A stretch of 64,000 nt of DNA from Actinomycetes bacterium (GTDB taxonomy: Bacteria > Actinomycetota > Acidimicrobiia > IMCC26256 > JANYLB01), in contig JANYLB010000054.1 of NCBI GenBank assembly GCA_025363815.1, positions 1 to 64,000 of the forward strand, written 5' to 3'. The position numbers were made by a program, and so were the translations under genes. Under the pieces are notes generated by a model. The model ran no database searches. It had not been told where the DNA came from and was given only the letters and a program-made list of their open reading frames with translations. How positions within the stretch are numbered: position 1 is the stretch's first letter; each line of letters begins with the position of its first letter. This document shows, piece after piece, positions 53,017-62,489 of the stretch.

Positions 53017-54405
53017 CTACGGGTGGGTCATGTCCTGCGGGCGAACCGCGGCGTCGAACTCCGCCGCGCTCAAGAAGCCGAGGGCGACGCAGGCCTCGCG
53101 GAGGCGGGTTCCGTCCTTGTGGGCCTTCTTCGCGATCTGGGCGGCCTTGTCGTAACCGATCACCGGGTTCAGCGCGGTGACCAACATGAGCGAGTCGGCG
53201 ACATACTCAGCGATCTGCTCGCGGTTCGGCTCGAGGCCCTCGATGCAGAACTCGCGGAAGTTGTCGCAGACATCGGTGAGCAGATCGATGCTGTGCAGAA
53301 AGTTGAAGATCATCACCGGCTTGAACACGTTCAGCTCGAAGTTACCCATCGAACCGGCCATGGCAATCGTGGTGTCGTTGCCAAGCACCTGCACACACAC
53401 CATCGTCATCGCTTCCGACTGCGTGGGGTTCACCTTGCCGGGCATGATCGACGATCCGGGTTCGTTCTCGGGAAGCACCAGCTCGCCAATTCCGGCGCGT
53501 GGGCCGGAGCCGAGCCAGCGCACGTCGTTGGCGATCTTCATGAGACTCACCGCGAGAGTGCGCACAGCTCCGCTCGCGAACACGACGTCGTCGTGCGCCG
53601 CGAGCGCGGCGAACTTGTTCGCGGCGCTGCGGAAGGGAAGGCCGGTCAGCTCGGCTATCGCGGCGGCTGCCCGATCCGCGAACTCGGGATGCGTGTTGAT
53701 CCCTGTACCGACGGCCGTCCCGCCGATCGCCAGCTCGTACAGACCGGCCACGGCGCTGTCGATGCGCGAGATATCGGCGTCGAGCTGGGCTACGTAGCCG
53801 GAGATCTCCTGACCGAGCGTGAGTGGAACCGCGTCCTGCAGGTGAGTCCGGCCGATCTTGACGATGTCGGCGAACTCCTTCGATTTGACGGCGAGCGCGT
53901 CGCGGAGTCGGCGCACCGACGGGAGGAGGCGATACAGGATCTCCTCGACCGCGGCGATGTTCATCGCGGTGGGAAACGTGTCGTTCGACGACTGCGACAT
54001 GTTGACGTGGTCGTTCGGGTGGATCGGATCCTTCGATCCGAGCTCGCCTCCCGCGAGCTCGATGGCGCGGTTCGAGATGACCTCGTTCACGTTCATGTTG
54101 GTCTGGGTGCCGCTACCGGTCTGCCACACGTACAGCGGGAAGTGCTCGCCGAGATCGCCGGCGATGATCTCGTCGGCCGCCCGGACGATGAGATCGGCGT
54201 GCTCGTCGGGGAGCTTGCCGAGATCGCGATTCACGAGCGCCGCAGCCTTCTTGAGCACCGCCATCGAACGGATCACCGCCGCAGGCATCCGGTCATCGGC
54301 TACGGAGAAATGATGCACCGACCTCTCGGTCTGGGCGCCCCAGTAGCGGTGCGACTCCACCTCGATCGGGCCCATGCTGTCGGTTTCGGTACGGGTCTGT
54401 GCCAT
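53017..54405 (-). CDS. fumC: Fumarate hydratase class II
   Basis: About 462 residues. The family signature [13 protein letters not shown] is near 317, [13 protein letters not shown] near 100, and the active-site segment [16 protein letters not shown] near 132 is intact, as is [19 protein letters not shown] near 182. It reversibly hydrates fumarate to malate in the citric acid cycle. ATG 54405 ([16 protein letters not shown]) is preferred over one three codons upstream. It is divergent from the DUF885 gene and 36 bp upstream of the SDR. Confidence 0.96.
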   Translation of the reverse strand: MAQTRTETDSMGPIEVESHRYWGAQTERSVHHFSVADDRMPAAVIRSMAVLKKAAALVNRDLGKLPDEHADLIVRAADEIIAGDLGEHFPLYVWQTGSGTQTNMNVNEVISNRAIELAGGELGSKDPIHPNDHVNMSQSSNDTFPTAMNIAAVEEILYRLLPSVRRLRDALAVKSKEFADIVKIGRTHLQDAVPLTLGQEISGYVAQLDADISRIDSAVAGLYELAIGGTAVGTGINTHPEFADRAAAAIAELTGLPFRSAANKFAALAAHDDVVFASGAVRTLAVSLMKIANDVRWLGSGPRAGIGELVLPENEPGSSIMPGKVNPTQSEAMTMVCVQVLGNDTTIAMAGSMGNFELNVFKPVMIFNFLHSIDLLTDVCDNFREFCIEGLEPNREQIAEYVADSLMLVTALNPVIGYDKAAQIAKKAHKDGTRLREACVALGFLSAAEFDAAVRPQDMTHP

Positions 54406-54497
54406 GAGATGCAAGGTACCGCGACGAGGGCGCTGATCCGAAACCCGTCAGAGCAGGATGATTCGCCCACCGGCCGCCAACCCGTAGCATCAGCGGC

Positions 54498-56189
54498 ATG
54501 CCGAATGCAGATTCCGACACCTACCGGATCGCCGACGAGTACGTGGAGCGGGCCGCCGCGCTCGATCCGGTGACGGCCACTTTCCAAGGTCTTGTCGGCC
54601 ACGACTCGGAGATGACCGATTACTCACCCGATAGCTTCGAGGAACGAGCAGAGCACGCACGCGCCGGCATCCGGAAGCTGAACACTGTCGTCATCGAATC
54701 GGAGGCCGATCGCATCGCGGCCGACGTGATGCGGGCCGACCTCGCGCTCGACGTCGATCAGTACGAGGCCGGTGAGCACTTCCGGCTGTTGCGGGTGCTC
54801 GGGAGCCCGGTGCAGGAGGTGCGGCAGTGCTTCGACCTGATGCCGACGGCAACGGAGCACGACTGGGATTCGATCGCGGCGCGCCTCGGGGTCGTCCCGC
54901 AGGGGCTCTCGAGCATGCAAGCGACCCTAGAGGAAGGAATCCGCCAGAACCTCGTGTCACCCCGTCGCCAGGTCGTCGCTTGCGTAGGGCAGGCCGAGAC
55001 GTGGTCAGGCACCGACGAAGCGGCCAGCCGCCCCTTCTTCACCGGCCTCGTCGAGCGGTTCGATGCCACAGGAATCGACAACCCCGCGCTGCGCACGACG
55101 CTCGCGAAGCGAGCTGAGCGGGCGACCGCGGCCTACGCCGCCTTCGCCCGCTATCTCGCCGACGATTACTCACCGCACGCCGACGAAGCCGACGCCGTCG
55201 GTCCGCAGCGGTACGCGCTCTTCTCTCGCTCCTTCAACGGCATCGACCTCGACTTCGCGGATACGTACGCCTGGGGTTGGGACGAGCTGTACCGAATCGA
55301 GCACGCGATGGGTGAGGTCGCCGAGCGCATCCTGCCGGGTCGGCCGCTGCCCGAGGTGATCTCTCACCTGGAGGCCGACCCCAACCGCGCGATCGAGGGC
55401 GTCGATCAGTTCCGGGACTGGCTCCAGGATTTGATGGACCAGACAATCTCCGAGCTCGACGGGACCCATTTCGACATCCCCGAACCGGTCAAGCGGGTCG
55501 AGGCGATGATTGCTCCTCCCGGCGGCGCCGCGGCGATGTACTACACCGGCCCGTCGGAAGATCTCAGCCGGCCCGGCCGCACCTGGTACCCGACGCTCGG
55601 CAAGACCCGCTTTCCTCTTTGGGGCGAGGTGTCGATCTGTTATCACGAGGGCGTCCCAGGCCATCATCTTCAGATCGGGCAGGTTCGCTACCTCGCCAAT
55701 CAGCTCAGTCGCTACCAGCGCACGCTCGCGGGCTCATCGGGCCACGCCGAAGGTTGGGCGCTGTACGCCGAACGACTCATGGGTGAGCTCGGCTACCTCG
55801 ACGATCCTGCGTACGAGCTCGGGATGCTCCGGGCGCAGGCAATGCGCGCCGTGCGCGTAGTCGTCGACATCGGAATGCACCTCGAGCTGGCGATCCCCGA
55901 GCGGGAGCGGTACCACAGTGGCGAGACCTGGACGCCCGAGCTCGCGTTGCCCTTCGTTGTCGAACGCTCCTGGTTCCCCGAAGAATTCATGCGGTCCGAG
56001 GTCGACCGTTACCTCGGCCTGCCGGCCCAGGCGATCAGCTACAAGATCGGTGAGCGGGTGTGGCTAGCTGCCCGGGCCAGCGCGAAGCGCCACGCCGGTT
56101 CGAGCTTCGACCTCAAGGAGTTCCACCGTCGCGCCCTCGATCTCGGCCCGATGGGCCTCGCCCAACTCGAACGCGAGCTCGCCCCCTGA
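54498..56189 (+). CDS. DUF885-family putative metallopeptidase
   Basis: A 563-residue cytoplasmic protein of the DUF885 family. The hallmark HEGVPGHHLQ motif (near 383) resembles the zinc site HExxH of gluzincins. The family also shows WGEVSIC before it and SSGHAEGWALYAERLM after it (near 415), which supplies a further Glu ligand. Enzymatic activity has not been shown for most members. ATG 54498 is divergent from fumC with a 92-bp spacer. The gene ends 35 bp before the convergent SDR. Confidence 0.88.
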   Translation: MPNADSDTYRIADEYVERAAALDPVTATFQGLVGHDSEMTDYSPDSFEERAEHARAGIRKLNTVVIESEADRIAADVMRADLALDVDQYEAGEHFRLLRVLGSPVQEVRQCFDLMPTATEHDWDSIAARLGVVPQGLSSMQATLEEGIRQNLVSPRRQVVACVGQAETWSGTDEAASRPFFTGLVERFDATGIDNPALRTTLAKRAERATAAYAAFARYLADDYSPHADEADAVGPQRYALFSRSFNGIDLDFADTYAWGWDELYRIEHAMGEVAERILPGRPLPEVISHLEADPNRAIEGVDQFRDWLQDLMDQTISELDGTHFDIPEPVKRVEAMIAPPGGAAAMYYTGPSEDLSRPGRTWYPTLGKTRFPLWGEVSICYHEGVPGHHLQIGQVRYLANQLSRYQRTLAGSSGHAEGWALYAERLMGELGYLDDPAYELGMLRAQAMRAVRVVVDIGMHLELAIPERERYHSGETWTPELALPFVVERSWFPEEFMRSEVDRYLGLPAQAISYKIGERVWLAARASAKRHAGSSFDLKEFHRRALDLGPMGLAQLERELAP

Positions 56190-56224
56190 CCAACACCCCC
56201 GCCCATACGCTGGGGGTTTCAGGG

Positions 56225-57031
56225 TCAGGGCGCGAGCGGCCGGTTGGTCCAGGTGGCATCGGCGCGACGGAACCAACCGCCTGCGGCGAGGCTGCCTCCG
56301 TCGGCGTGGATCGTGGTGCCGGTGACGAATGCCGAGAGATCGGACGCGAGGAACAGCGCACATCCCGCGATGTCGGCAGGGGTGCCGAACCGTCCGAGCG
56401 GGACCCAGTTGGGAATCAGCTCCTGCTGGTCGTCGGGCACCCACTGGCTGTATGGCACCTGCAGCGACTCCGTCAGATCGGGCGCGATCGCGTTCACGCG
56501 TACCCCCGCGTTGCCCAGCTCGAGGGCAAGGCTCTTCGTGAAACCGGTGATCGCGGCTTTGAACGCCGAGTACACAGCTCGTGACGGTATCCCGCGGAAC
56601 GCTTCGACCGTCGAGACGTTGACGATGCTCCCCCCGCCCACCGAGACCATCGCGGGCGCGAACACCTGGGTGCAGAGGAACACATGATGAAGGTTCACCC
56701 GGTAGAGCGCATCCCACTCCGCCTCGTCGCTCTCCAGGAACCCGCCCCGACCACCCAGGTAGTGGCCGACATTGTTCACGAGCACGTCGACGGGCCCGAC
56801 GCGCTCCCTCATCTCCTCCACCGCGGCGCGGTCGCGCACGTCGACCACCTCGCCGACCACATCCCCGCCCGCCTCGCTGATCGCGACAACGGTTCGCGCG
56901 GCGCGCCCCTCGTCTATCTCGGCGACGATCACACGCGCGCCATTCGCCGCGAACAGCTCCGAGACACCGCGCCCGATCCCGCCACCACCGCCGGTGACGA
57001 GGGCGACGCGCCCGGCGAGTAGCTCGCTCAC
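56225..57031 (-). CDS. Short-chain dehydrogenase/reductase
   Basis: A 268-residue SDR: VTGGGGGIGRGVSELFAANGA near 11-31, VNNVGHY near 92, a catalytic Ser in NVSTVEAFRG near 142 and YSAFKAAITGFTK near 155. The late FVTGTTIHADGGSLAAGGW is the classic C-terminal block. It is a likely NAD(P)-dependent ketoreductase; substrate unknown. GTG 57031 overlaps the peptidase stop (GTGA), so it is translationally coupled to the M3 peptidase upstream; the long frame to 57382 would run through that gene and is rejected. Confidence 0.9.
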   Translation of the reverse strand: MSELLAGRVALVTGGGGGIGRGVSELFAANGARVIVAEIDEGRAARTVVAISEAGGDVVGEVVDVRDRAAVEEMRERVGPVDVLVNNVGHYLGGRGGFLESDEAEWDALYRVNLHHVFLCTQVFAPAMVSVGGGSIVNVSTVEAFRGIPSRAVYSAFKAAITGFTKSLALELGNAGVRVNAIAPDLTESLQVPYSQWVPDDQQELIPNWVPLGRFGTPADIAGCALFLASDLSAFVTGTTIHADGGSLAAGGWFRRADATWTNRPLAP

Positions 57032-58824
57032 ACCCGACCGGTTGCGGCCGCGGCGGCCTCGGCAACCGCGAGCTGTTCGGCGACAATCGCAAGGCCACCG
57101 TCCCAGAACCCCGGGTCGGCGAGATCGACACCCACGATCCGTCCCAGCTCCTCCGGCGGCAGCGATCCCCCGGCGCTGAGCATCTCGAGGTAGCGGGGCA
57201 CGAACGCCGCCCCCTCCTCCTGGTACTTGCGGTACACCGAGAGCGCGAGCAGCTGACCGTACGCGTAGGCGTACACATATCCCGGTGTGCCGATGAAGTG
57301 CGGGATGTAGCTCCACCACGTGCGGTAGCCCTCGGTGATCTCGACCGAGTCGCCGAGCATCGCGGTCTGCGATTTGGCCCATAGGTCACCGAATCGCTCG
57401 ACGCTGAGCTCACCCTCGTCGCGACGGGCCGTGTGGACTGCGTCCTCGAAACGGTTCATCGCGGTCTGGCGGAACACGGTCGCGATCTGACCTTCGAGGC
57501 TCTCCGCGAGCAGCGCGAGTCTGGCATCGGGATCGGTCGTCGCGTCAAGGAGGCGACCGAAGGTAACGGTCTCGCCGAACACCGAAGCGGTCTCGGCGAG
57601 CGTCAACGGCGTCGTCTGGTGGAACACCCCTTGTTCTCGGGCAAGGTACGCGTGCACGCCGTGACCGAGTTCGTGCGCGAGCGTGAGCACGTCACGTCGT
57701 CGCGCGGTGTAGTTGAGCAGCAGATACGGGTGGTGCGACGGCACTGTGTATGCGCAGAAGGCGCCTCCTCGCTTCGCGTCTCGCATCGGTGCGTCGATCC
57801 ACGGCTCGTTCAGGAACCTGCGGACGACGTCGGCCATCTTCGGAGAGAACGAGTCGTAAGCATCGATGACAATGCTGGTGGCCTCCGACCAGCCGAACTC
57901 AGACTCCCCCGATGCAACCGACGCCATCCGGTCGTAGTCGGCTAGCTGGTCGATACCGAGGAGCCGGGCCTTGAGCTTGTACCACCTCTGCGGAATGTCG
58001 TAGCGGGCCTCAACGGCCTCGACGAGCGCCTGCACCGACGCGTCGCTCGCCTCGTTGGCGAGGTTCATGCTCGCGAGCCAGCCATCGTGGTGGCGAAGTC
58101 GATCATCGGTTGCTTTGTCGGCGAGCAGCGTGTTGAACACGAACGCACGGGTACGCAGCCCAGGAGCCAGCCCGGCGGTGACGGCCTCGGCCGCAGCCTT
58201 GCGCACGTCCCGGTCAGATGACTGGAGGAGCGAGAGGCCCTGCTCGAGGGCAACATCTTCGCCATCGAGGTCGAGCCGGATCACCGACGTCAGCTCGCTG
58301 AACAGCCGACTCCACGCGCTTGCCCCCGTCACCGACTTCTCAGTGAGGAGGCGCTCCTCTGGCTCACTCAGGAGGTGCGGAATGTAGCGGCGGGCGGAGC
58401 GGAGCCAGTGCCGGCAGAACGTCAGTCGTTCGTCGGCGAGTAGCTCGTCGACCCGGACCTCGGACAACTCGGCCCACTCGAGCTCAAAGAACAGGATCCG
58501 CGTCGAGAGCGCTGTCGCCCGCTCCTCGACCCGCTGCATGAGCGCGCCGCGCGCCGGATCGGAGGTGTCGACGGAGAAAGCGAGCCCCGCGTATGAACCG
58601 GCTCGGCCGATCTTGTCGTTCAGCTCAGCCAGCTCGTGCATGAACGAGACCAGGCCCTCGGCATCAAGCTCGGCGATGGTCCCGCGGCGCACCTCCAGGG
58701 CGTCGACGAGCGTGGCGGCTTCGTCGAGCAGAGCATCGACGCCGGCTTCTCCCCGCCCGTCGACGAGTGTCTCGAGGTCCCACGCGACGTCGGCCGCGGT
58801 GCGGTCTGTTTCAGTGATCGTCAT
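57028..58824 (-). CDS. pepF: M3-family oligoendopeptidase F
   Basis: About 598 residues. The zinc motif HELGHGVHAYLA lies near 380, followed by the Glu ligand segment ETASVFGETVTFGRLL near 412. The N-terminal helical PepF domain starts at VAWDLETLVDGRGE. The enzyme cleaves short peptides in the cytoplasm. ATG 58824 (MTITETDRTAADVAW) is preferred; the frame to 58890 adds an Arg-rich stretch not seen in the family. It is co-transcribed with the SDR that overlaps its stop. Confidence 0.92.
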   Translation of the reverse strand: MTITETDRTAADVAWDLETLVDGRGEAGVDALLDEAATLVDALEVRRGTIAELDAEGLVSFMHELAELNDKIGRAGSYAGLAFSVDTSDPARGALMQRVEERATALSTRILFFELEWAELSEVRVDELLADERLTFCRHWLRSARRYIPHLLSEPEERLLTEKSVTGASAWSRLFSELTSVIRLDLDGEDVALEQGLSLLQSSDRDVRKAAAEAVTAGLAPGLRTRAFVFNTLLADKATDDRLRHHDGWLASMNLANEASDASVQALVEAVEARYDIPQRWYKLKARLLGIDQLADYDRMASVASGESEFGWSEATSIVIDAYDSFSPKMADVVRRFLNEPWIDAPMRDAKRGGAFCAYTVPSHHPYLLLNYTARRRDVLTLAHELGHGVHAYLAREQGVFHQTTPLTLAETASVFGETVTFGRLLDATTDPDARLALLAESLEGQIATVFRQTAMNRFEDAVHTARRDEGELSVERFGDLWAKSQTAMLGDSVEITEGYRTWWSYIPHFIGTPGYVYAYAYGQLLALSVYRKYQEEGAAFVPRYLEMLSAGGSLPPEELGRIVGVDLADPGFWDGGLAIVAEQLAVAEAAAAATGRV

Positions 58825-58916
58825 CTCGATCGTCCCGCTCTCTCCCGGCGGTCGTCGCTCCGGCCGCGCCCATCGGTTCGTTCGCTCCACATGCTTCGAG
58901 CGTAGGCCCCGTAGAG

Positions 58917-61244
58917 CTAGGAGCTCAGCGCCTCGGGGAGGGCCAGCGCGTGGACGACGGCCAGGGTCGTCGTCGCCCGGGTGAGCGCCACATACAACAA
59001 GCGCATACCGGCCGGATCCGGCGCAACAAGCTCCACGGGTTCGACCACCACCACGTGGTCGAACTCCAGGCCTTTCGAGTCGAGTGGCGTGATGACGGCG
59101 ATGGGCGCGTCGAGAGCGTCAGTGGATCCGCAGATCGCGCCGACATCAGCGAGCTCGGCGACGATCGCCACGTGCAGGGCTTCGGGTGCGATGACCGCCA
59201 CCTTTCCGCCCCGGTCGAGCGCGAGCCGCGCGGCTTCGGCGACGACAGCGGGACGCTTCTCCAGGTCGGTCGCGAGGAAGCGGGGGTGCTCGCCGGTGCT
59301 GCGCACAGCCCTGGTGGGCTCGACGTTCGGCGCCGCGACCGCGAGAATCCGATGCGCGACCGCCATGATCTCGGCCGGGGTCCGGTAATTCACGCTCAGC
59401 TGCACGACCCTGGAGCCGGCGCGGGGTCGGAGAAGCCCGATGATGGCATCCCACCCATCGGCCGCGCCGGGCCGGCTGGCCTGGCCGAAGTCGCCGACGA
59501 GGCTGAGCGAGCCCGTCGGAACCCTGCGCCCGACCATACGCCACTGCATCGGGGTAAGGTCCTGCGCCTCGTCGACCAGCACGTGCCCGTAGGTCCGGAG
59601 CTCGCTCGCCGACGGAACCGCTTCGATCGTCGGCTCACCGAAGCGCGCGGCGAGGGTCGTGGCACTGGTGTAGCCCTCGAGCCCCATCTCCTCTACCACT
59701 CGGGTCGCGGTGCGCAGCGCCTCGTCCTCCTCGACGCCGCGGCGGCGGGCCCGACGGGAACGGGCTTCGTCGACAGGGCCGAGGAGCGCCTCGGCTTCAT
59801 CGACCAGGGCAACGTCGGCCTCGGTCCAGGGCGTCTCGCCATGGCGCGCGGTACGGGGCCGCGAGAGCAAGGTCTCCTCAGCCGGGGTGAGCACACCTGC
59901 CGACGCGGAGTGGATCAGCTCTGGGAACCCGAAGAGGTCCGCTACCAGCTCGGCACCGGTCAGCACCGGCCACATTCGCTCCAACGCCCCGCGCACCTCG
60001 GGGCGACGGCGCAGCTTCTGACGCAGCTCCGCCTCCCACTCGGGCGGCGGCGCATCCCCGCGCGCCAGCGTGCCGGCGACCGTCGGGTCGAGCAGCGGCG
60101 AGCCGTCTTCGTCGGCAACGGTCTCGAAAAGTGGCTGCTGTCGATATGCATCGGCCGCCGCGTTGCGGTAGCGACGAACGAGCACGTCGATCAGGAGCGC
60201 GGTTACGTACGGACGTCGTGCGTTGTGCGTGCCGCGCCGCCGTTTCGCCCGGCCGACGATACGCGAGGAGTCGCGGCGACTGATGCGGAGAGGCAGCCCG
60301 TCGACGAGGAACCCGACGTTGCGGGGAATGACGTGTTCGCGGTCGGCGAGCGCCTTGGCGATGACCCGCTCCATGCGTACATCACCCTTGATCGCGCCGA
60401 CGGCGGACGGCTCAACGGCACGAGGTCGTGCTTCGGGCCGGAGAGTGGCCAAGGTCGCAAGATGTACCTCGTGCTCACCAAGTGAGGGAAGCACCTCTTC
60501 GATGTACCGGAGGAATACGGGACTCGGGCCGAGCAGTAGGACGCCCTGGTTCTGGAGCTGGCGACGATAGGTGTAGAGCAGGTAAGCGGCGCGGTGCAGT
60601 GCAACCGCGGTCTTGCCTGTGCCCGCGCCGCCGGCGACGACTAGAACACCGGAGAGATCCGCCCGGATCGCTTCGTCCTGCTCGGATTGGATCGTGGCGA
60701 CGATGTCGTGCATCCGCCCGGTGCGCTCCTGGTCGAGCGCCGCGAGCAACGCGCCTTCGCCCACGATCTGGAACCCGGCATCCGATGCGGCGCCCGCGTC
60801 GAACACCTCGTCGTCGAGCCCGACCAGGTCACCGCCGTGAGTCAGGAAATGGCGCCGACGGATGACGTTCATCGGTTCGATCGCGGTCGCCCGGTAGAAC
60901 GGCTCGGCGACCGGAGCGCGCCAGTCGATGACCAGGGGCGTCCGGTCCACATCGTCGACCGCGAGTCGGCCGACGTACAAACGCGGTTCCCGCTCGGGGC
61001 CCGGTTGCAGGTCGAGGCGCCCGAAAACGAGAGAGGCGTCGCCGATGTCGAGCGCCACCAGACGCCGATGGGTCACGTCTTGAGCGATGTCACGCTCGAG
61101 TCGCGCCTGGTGCGTACCACCGCGTTGCACCTCGGCATAGGCCTCCGAGACCCGGCTCGCCGAACCTCGCATCGCATCGAGCCGCGCGAGAGCCCGATCG
61201 ACGTATAGCTGCTCTGCAACCAGCTCGGAATCGGGCTCGAACAC
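58917..61244 (-). CDS. HelD-like RNA polymerase-associated UvrD/Rep-type ATPase
   Basis: A 775-residue superfamily-1 ATPase. The N-terminal coiled-coil region (about 1-60) and the segment DWRAPVAEPFYRA near 105 are features of actinobacterial HelD. Walker A is VAGGAGTGKTAVALHRAAYLL near 207-227, Walker B-like VLVDEAQDLTPMQWRM near 560, and the C-terminal motif near 755 reads LLYVALTRATTTLAVVH. HelD removes stalled RNA polymerase from DNA and, in some actinobacteria, the HelR version protects against rifampicin. Which class this is cannot be settled here. Confidence 0.9.
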   Translation of the reverse strand: MFEPDSELVAEQLYVDRALARLDAMRGSASRVSEAYAEVQRGGTHQARLERDIAQDVTHRRLVALDIGDASLVFGRLDLQPGPEREPRLYVGRLAVDDVDRTPLVIDWRAPVAEPFYRATAIEPMNVIRRRHFLTHGGDLVGLDDEVFDAGAASDAGFQIVGEGALLAALDQERTGRMHDIVATIQSEQDEAIRADLSGVLVVAGGAGTGKTAVALHRAAYLLYTYRRQLQNQGVLLLGPSPVFLRYIEEVLPSLGEHEVHLATLATLRPEARPRAVEPSAVGAIKGDVRMERVIAKALADREHVIPRNVGFLVDGLPLRISRRDSSRIVGRAKRRRGTHNARRPYVTALLIDVLVRRYRNAAADAYRQQPLFETVADEDGSPLLDPTVAGTLARGDAPPPEWEAELRQKLRRRPEVRGALERMWPVLTGAELVADLFGFPELIHSASAGVLTPAEETLLSRPRTARHGETPWTEADVALVDEAEALLGPVDEARSRRARRRGVEEDEALRTATRVVEEMGLEGYTSATTLAARFGEPTIEAVPSASELRTYGHVLVDEAQDLTPMQWRMVGRRVPTGSLSLVGDFGQASRPGAADGWDAIIGLLRPRAGSRVVQLSVNYRTPAEIMAVAHRILAVAAPNVEPTRAVRSTGEHPRFLATDLEKRPAVVAEAARLALDRGGKVAVIAPEALHVAIVAELADVGAICGSTDALDAPIAVITPLDSKGLEFDHVVVVEPVELVAPDPAGMRLLYVALTRATTTLAVVHALALPEALSS

Positions 61245-61306
61245 GCGTTTCTCCGGATCGGGGGAGCGTCCCAGGTTAGTCGTCGGCTCTACGACGCTCC
61301 TCGCGC

Positions 61307-61927
61307 TCAGATCTGTCCGGGAACCGTTACCTCCCCCACATCGACGAGGAGCACGCGCTCACCCAGGCCCGAGGCGGTGACACCGATCTCGACTGCCCCG
61401 ATCTCAACCCAGCGACCGCCGAGGTTCGGCACCGGAAGATCGGCGGCGCCGAACCATCGCTCGAGGGCCCTGATGACCCCACCGTGGGTAACCGCGACAA
61501 CGCGTCCACCGGGTACGTGCGTGGCGATGTCGCCGAGCGCGGTGAAGACGCGCTCCAAGAGCGAATCGTCGTGCTCCCACCCCGCGGGCCGCTTGTGCTC
61601 GGCGAGGAACCCTGGCCAACCGGCCTCAATCTCAGCCCGCGTGAGGCCCTCCCACGCTCCCGCGTGACGTTCGCGCAGGTTCGCGTCCAGCCGCACTGAT
61701 CCGCGACCGGCCGTGAGCAGCGCCGCGGTGTGGCGCGCCCGCTCGAGATCAGAGCCCCACCACCCGTCGATTCCTTCGAACTGAGCCGACGCGCTCGCCC
61801 CCCTGGCCTGCGCCTCACCGAGCGGCGAGAGAGACGGATCAGCCTGACCCTGCCACCGACCATCTGCGTTCCAGGTCGACTGGCCATGGCGGACGAGCAG
61901 GATCGTGGTGTGGCCCGGCGCACTCAC
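61307..61927 (-). CDS. Histidine phosphatase (phosphoglycerate-mutase-like)
   Basis: A 206-residue histidine phosphatase. The phosphorylated His is in LLVRHGQSTWNADGRWQG (about 9-26), the acid in ERHAGAWEGLTRAEI near 90, and the second His in VTHGGVIRALERW near 150. Fold and length fit a small-molecule phosphatase, such as an alpha-ribazole or phosphoserine phosphatase, rather than glycolytic mutase. GTG 61927 overlaps the stop of the upstream gene (GTGA). The longer frame to 62092 is rejected. Confidence 0.88.
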   Translation of the reverse strand: MSAPGHTTILLVRHGQSTWNADGRWQGQADPSLSPLGEAQARGASASAQFEGIDGWWGSDLERARHTAALLTAGRGSVRLDANLRERHAGAWEGLTRAEIEAGWPGFLAEHKRPAGWEHDDSLLERVFTALGDIATHVPGGRVVAVTHGGVIRALERWFGAADLPVPNLGGRWVEIGAVEIGVTASGLGERVLLVDVGEVTVPGQI

Positions 61928-62388
61928 TCGTCGTCGGCGGCGACCAGCTCGAACTCGCCGTTGCGAAACACCAGCGATGCCGCGCGCCCCTCGAGCGGCG
62001 GGCGGAGGCTGCCCCGTTGCGGGTCGACGTACACCCGGATCGTTCGTCGACCTGATCCCGTAGGCATCGAGACCCGATCGCTCGCGCCCCACTTCAACGA
62101 CGTCGCCGGCAGGGTGATCGATTGGTATTCGCCGAACTTCTGTCGGCGTCCCGGCGGGCCCGTGAGTGACTCCTGGACCCTATGGGCGGTCGGCGTGAGC
62201 AGGCCGGCCGGCACTTTGAACCGCTCGGCCTCGCTCTTCACGATCGCCTTCAGATCAGCTCCCCGGTCGACCCGCTGCTCGAGCGCGGCCGTGCGCGCCG
62301 CGTTGGACGCGAGGTTCACCCGTTGGAGGGTCGACCGCAGCAGGTCGTGCTGATCGGCATCGGGAAGGAGGCGGATGATGTCGGACAC
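61924..62388 (-). CDS. TnpB-like N-terminal-domain protein without a RuvC nuclease
   Basis: About 154 residues starting at GTG 62388 (VSDIIRLLPDADQ); an ATG at 62463 gives a longer 179-residue form. The beginning matches the N-terminus of IS605-type TnpB proteins (LxPxxxQxxLLxxTL then Asn, here residues 8-29). The C-terminal half, with ITLPATSLKW, DRVSMPTGSGRR and a final ASLVFRNGEFELV, follows the beta-rich segment that in TnpB leads into the RuvC domain. The protein stops exactly there; no RuvC sequence follows in any frame and no IS ends are seen. It overlaps the phosphatase by GTGA, so it is kept in a working operon. Assignment rests on motif reading only. Confidence 0.6.
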   Translation of the reverse strand: MSDIIRLLPDADQHDLLRSTLQRVNLASNAARTAALEQRVDRGADLKAIVKSEAERFKVPAGLLTPTAHRVQESLTGPPGRRQKFGEYQSITLPATSLKWGASDRVSMPTGSGRRTIRVYVDPQRGSLRPPLEGRAASLVFRNGEFELVAADDE

Positions 62389-62489
62389 ACCCCCGATCGT
62401 TGCCGATCGCGCACCCTCCGGGCCAACGCGTTGCGAAATCCCGTTGGATTCACGCCGTCTCAACGATCTGGTCGTCCGGATACCCGCCG

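Noticed and set aside
52096-54573. An 825-codon plus-strand open frame
   Set aside because: It is antisense to the SDR and fumC genes, both of which have full family motifs; the translation is Arg/His-rich with no recognisable domain.
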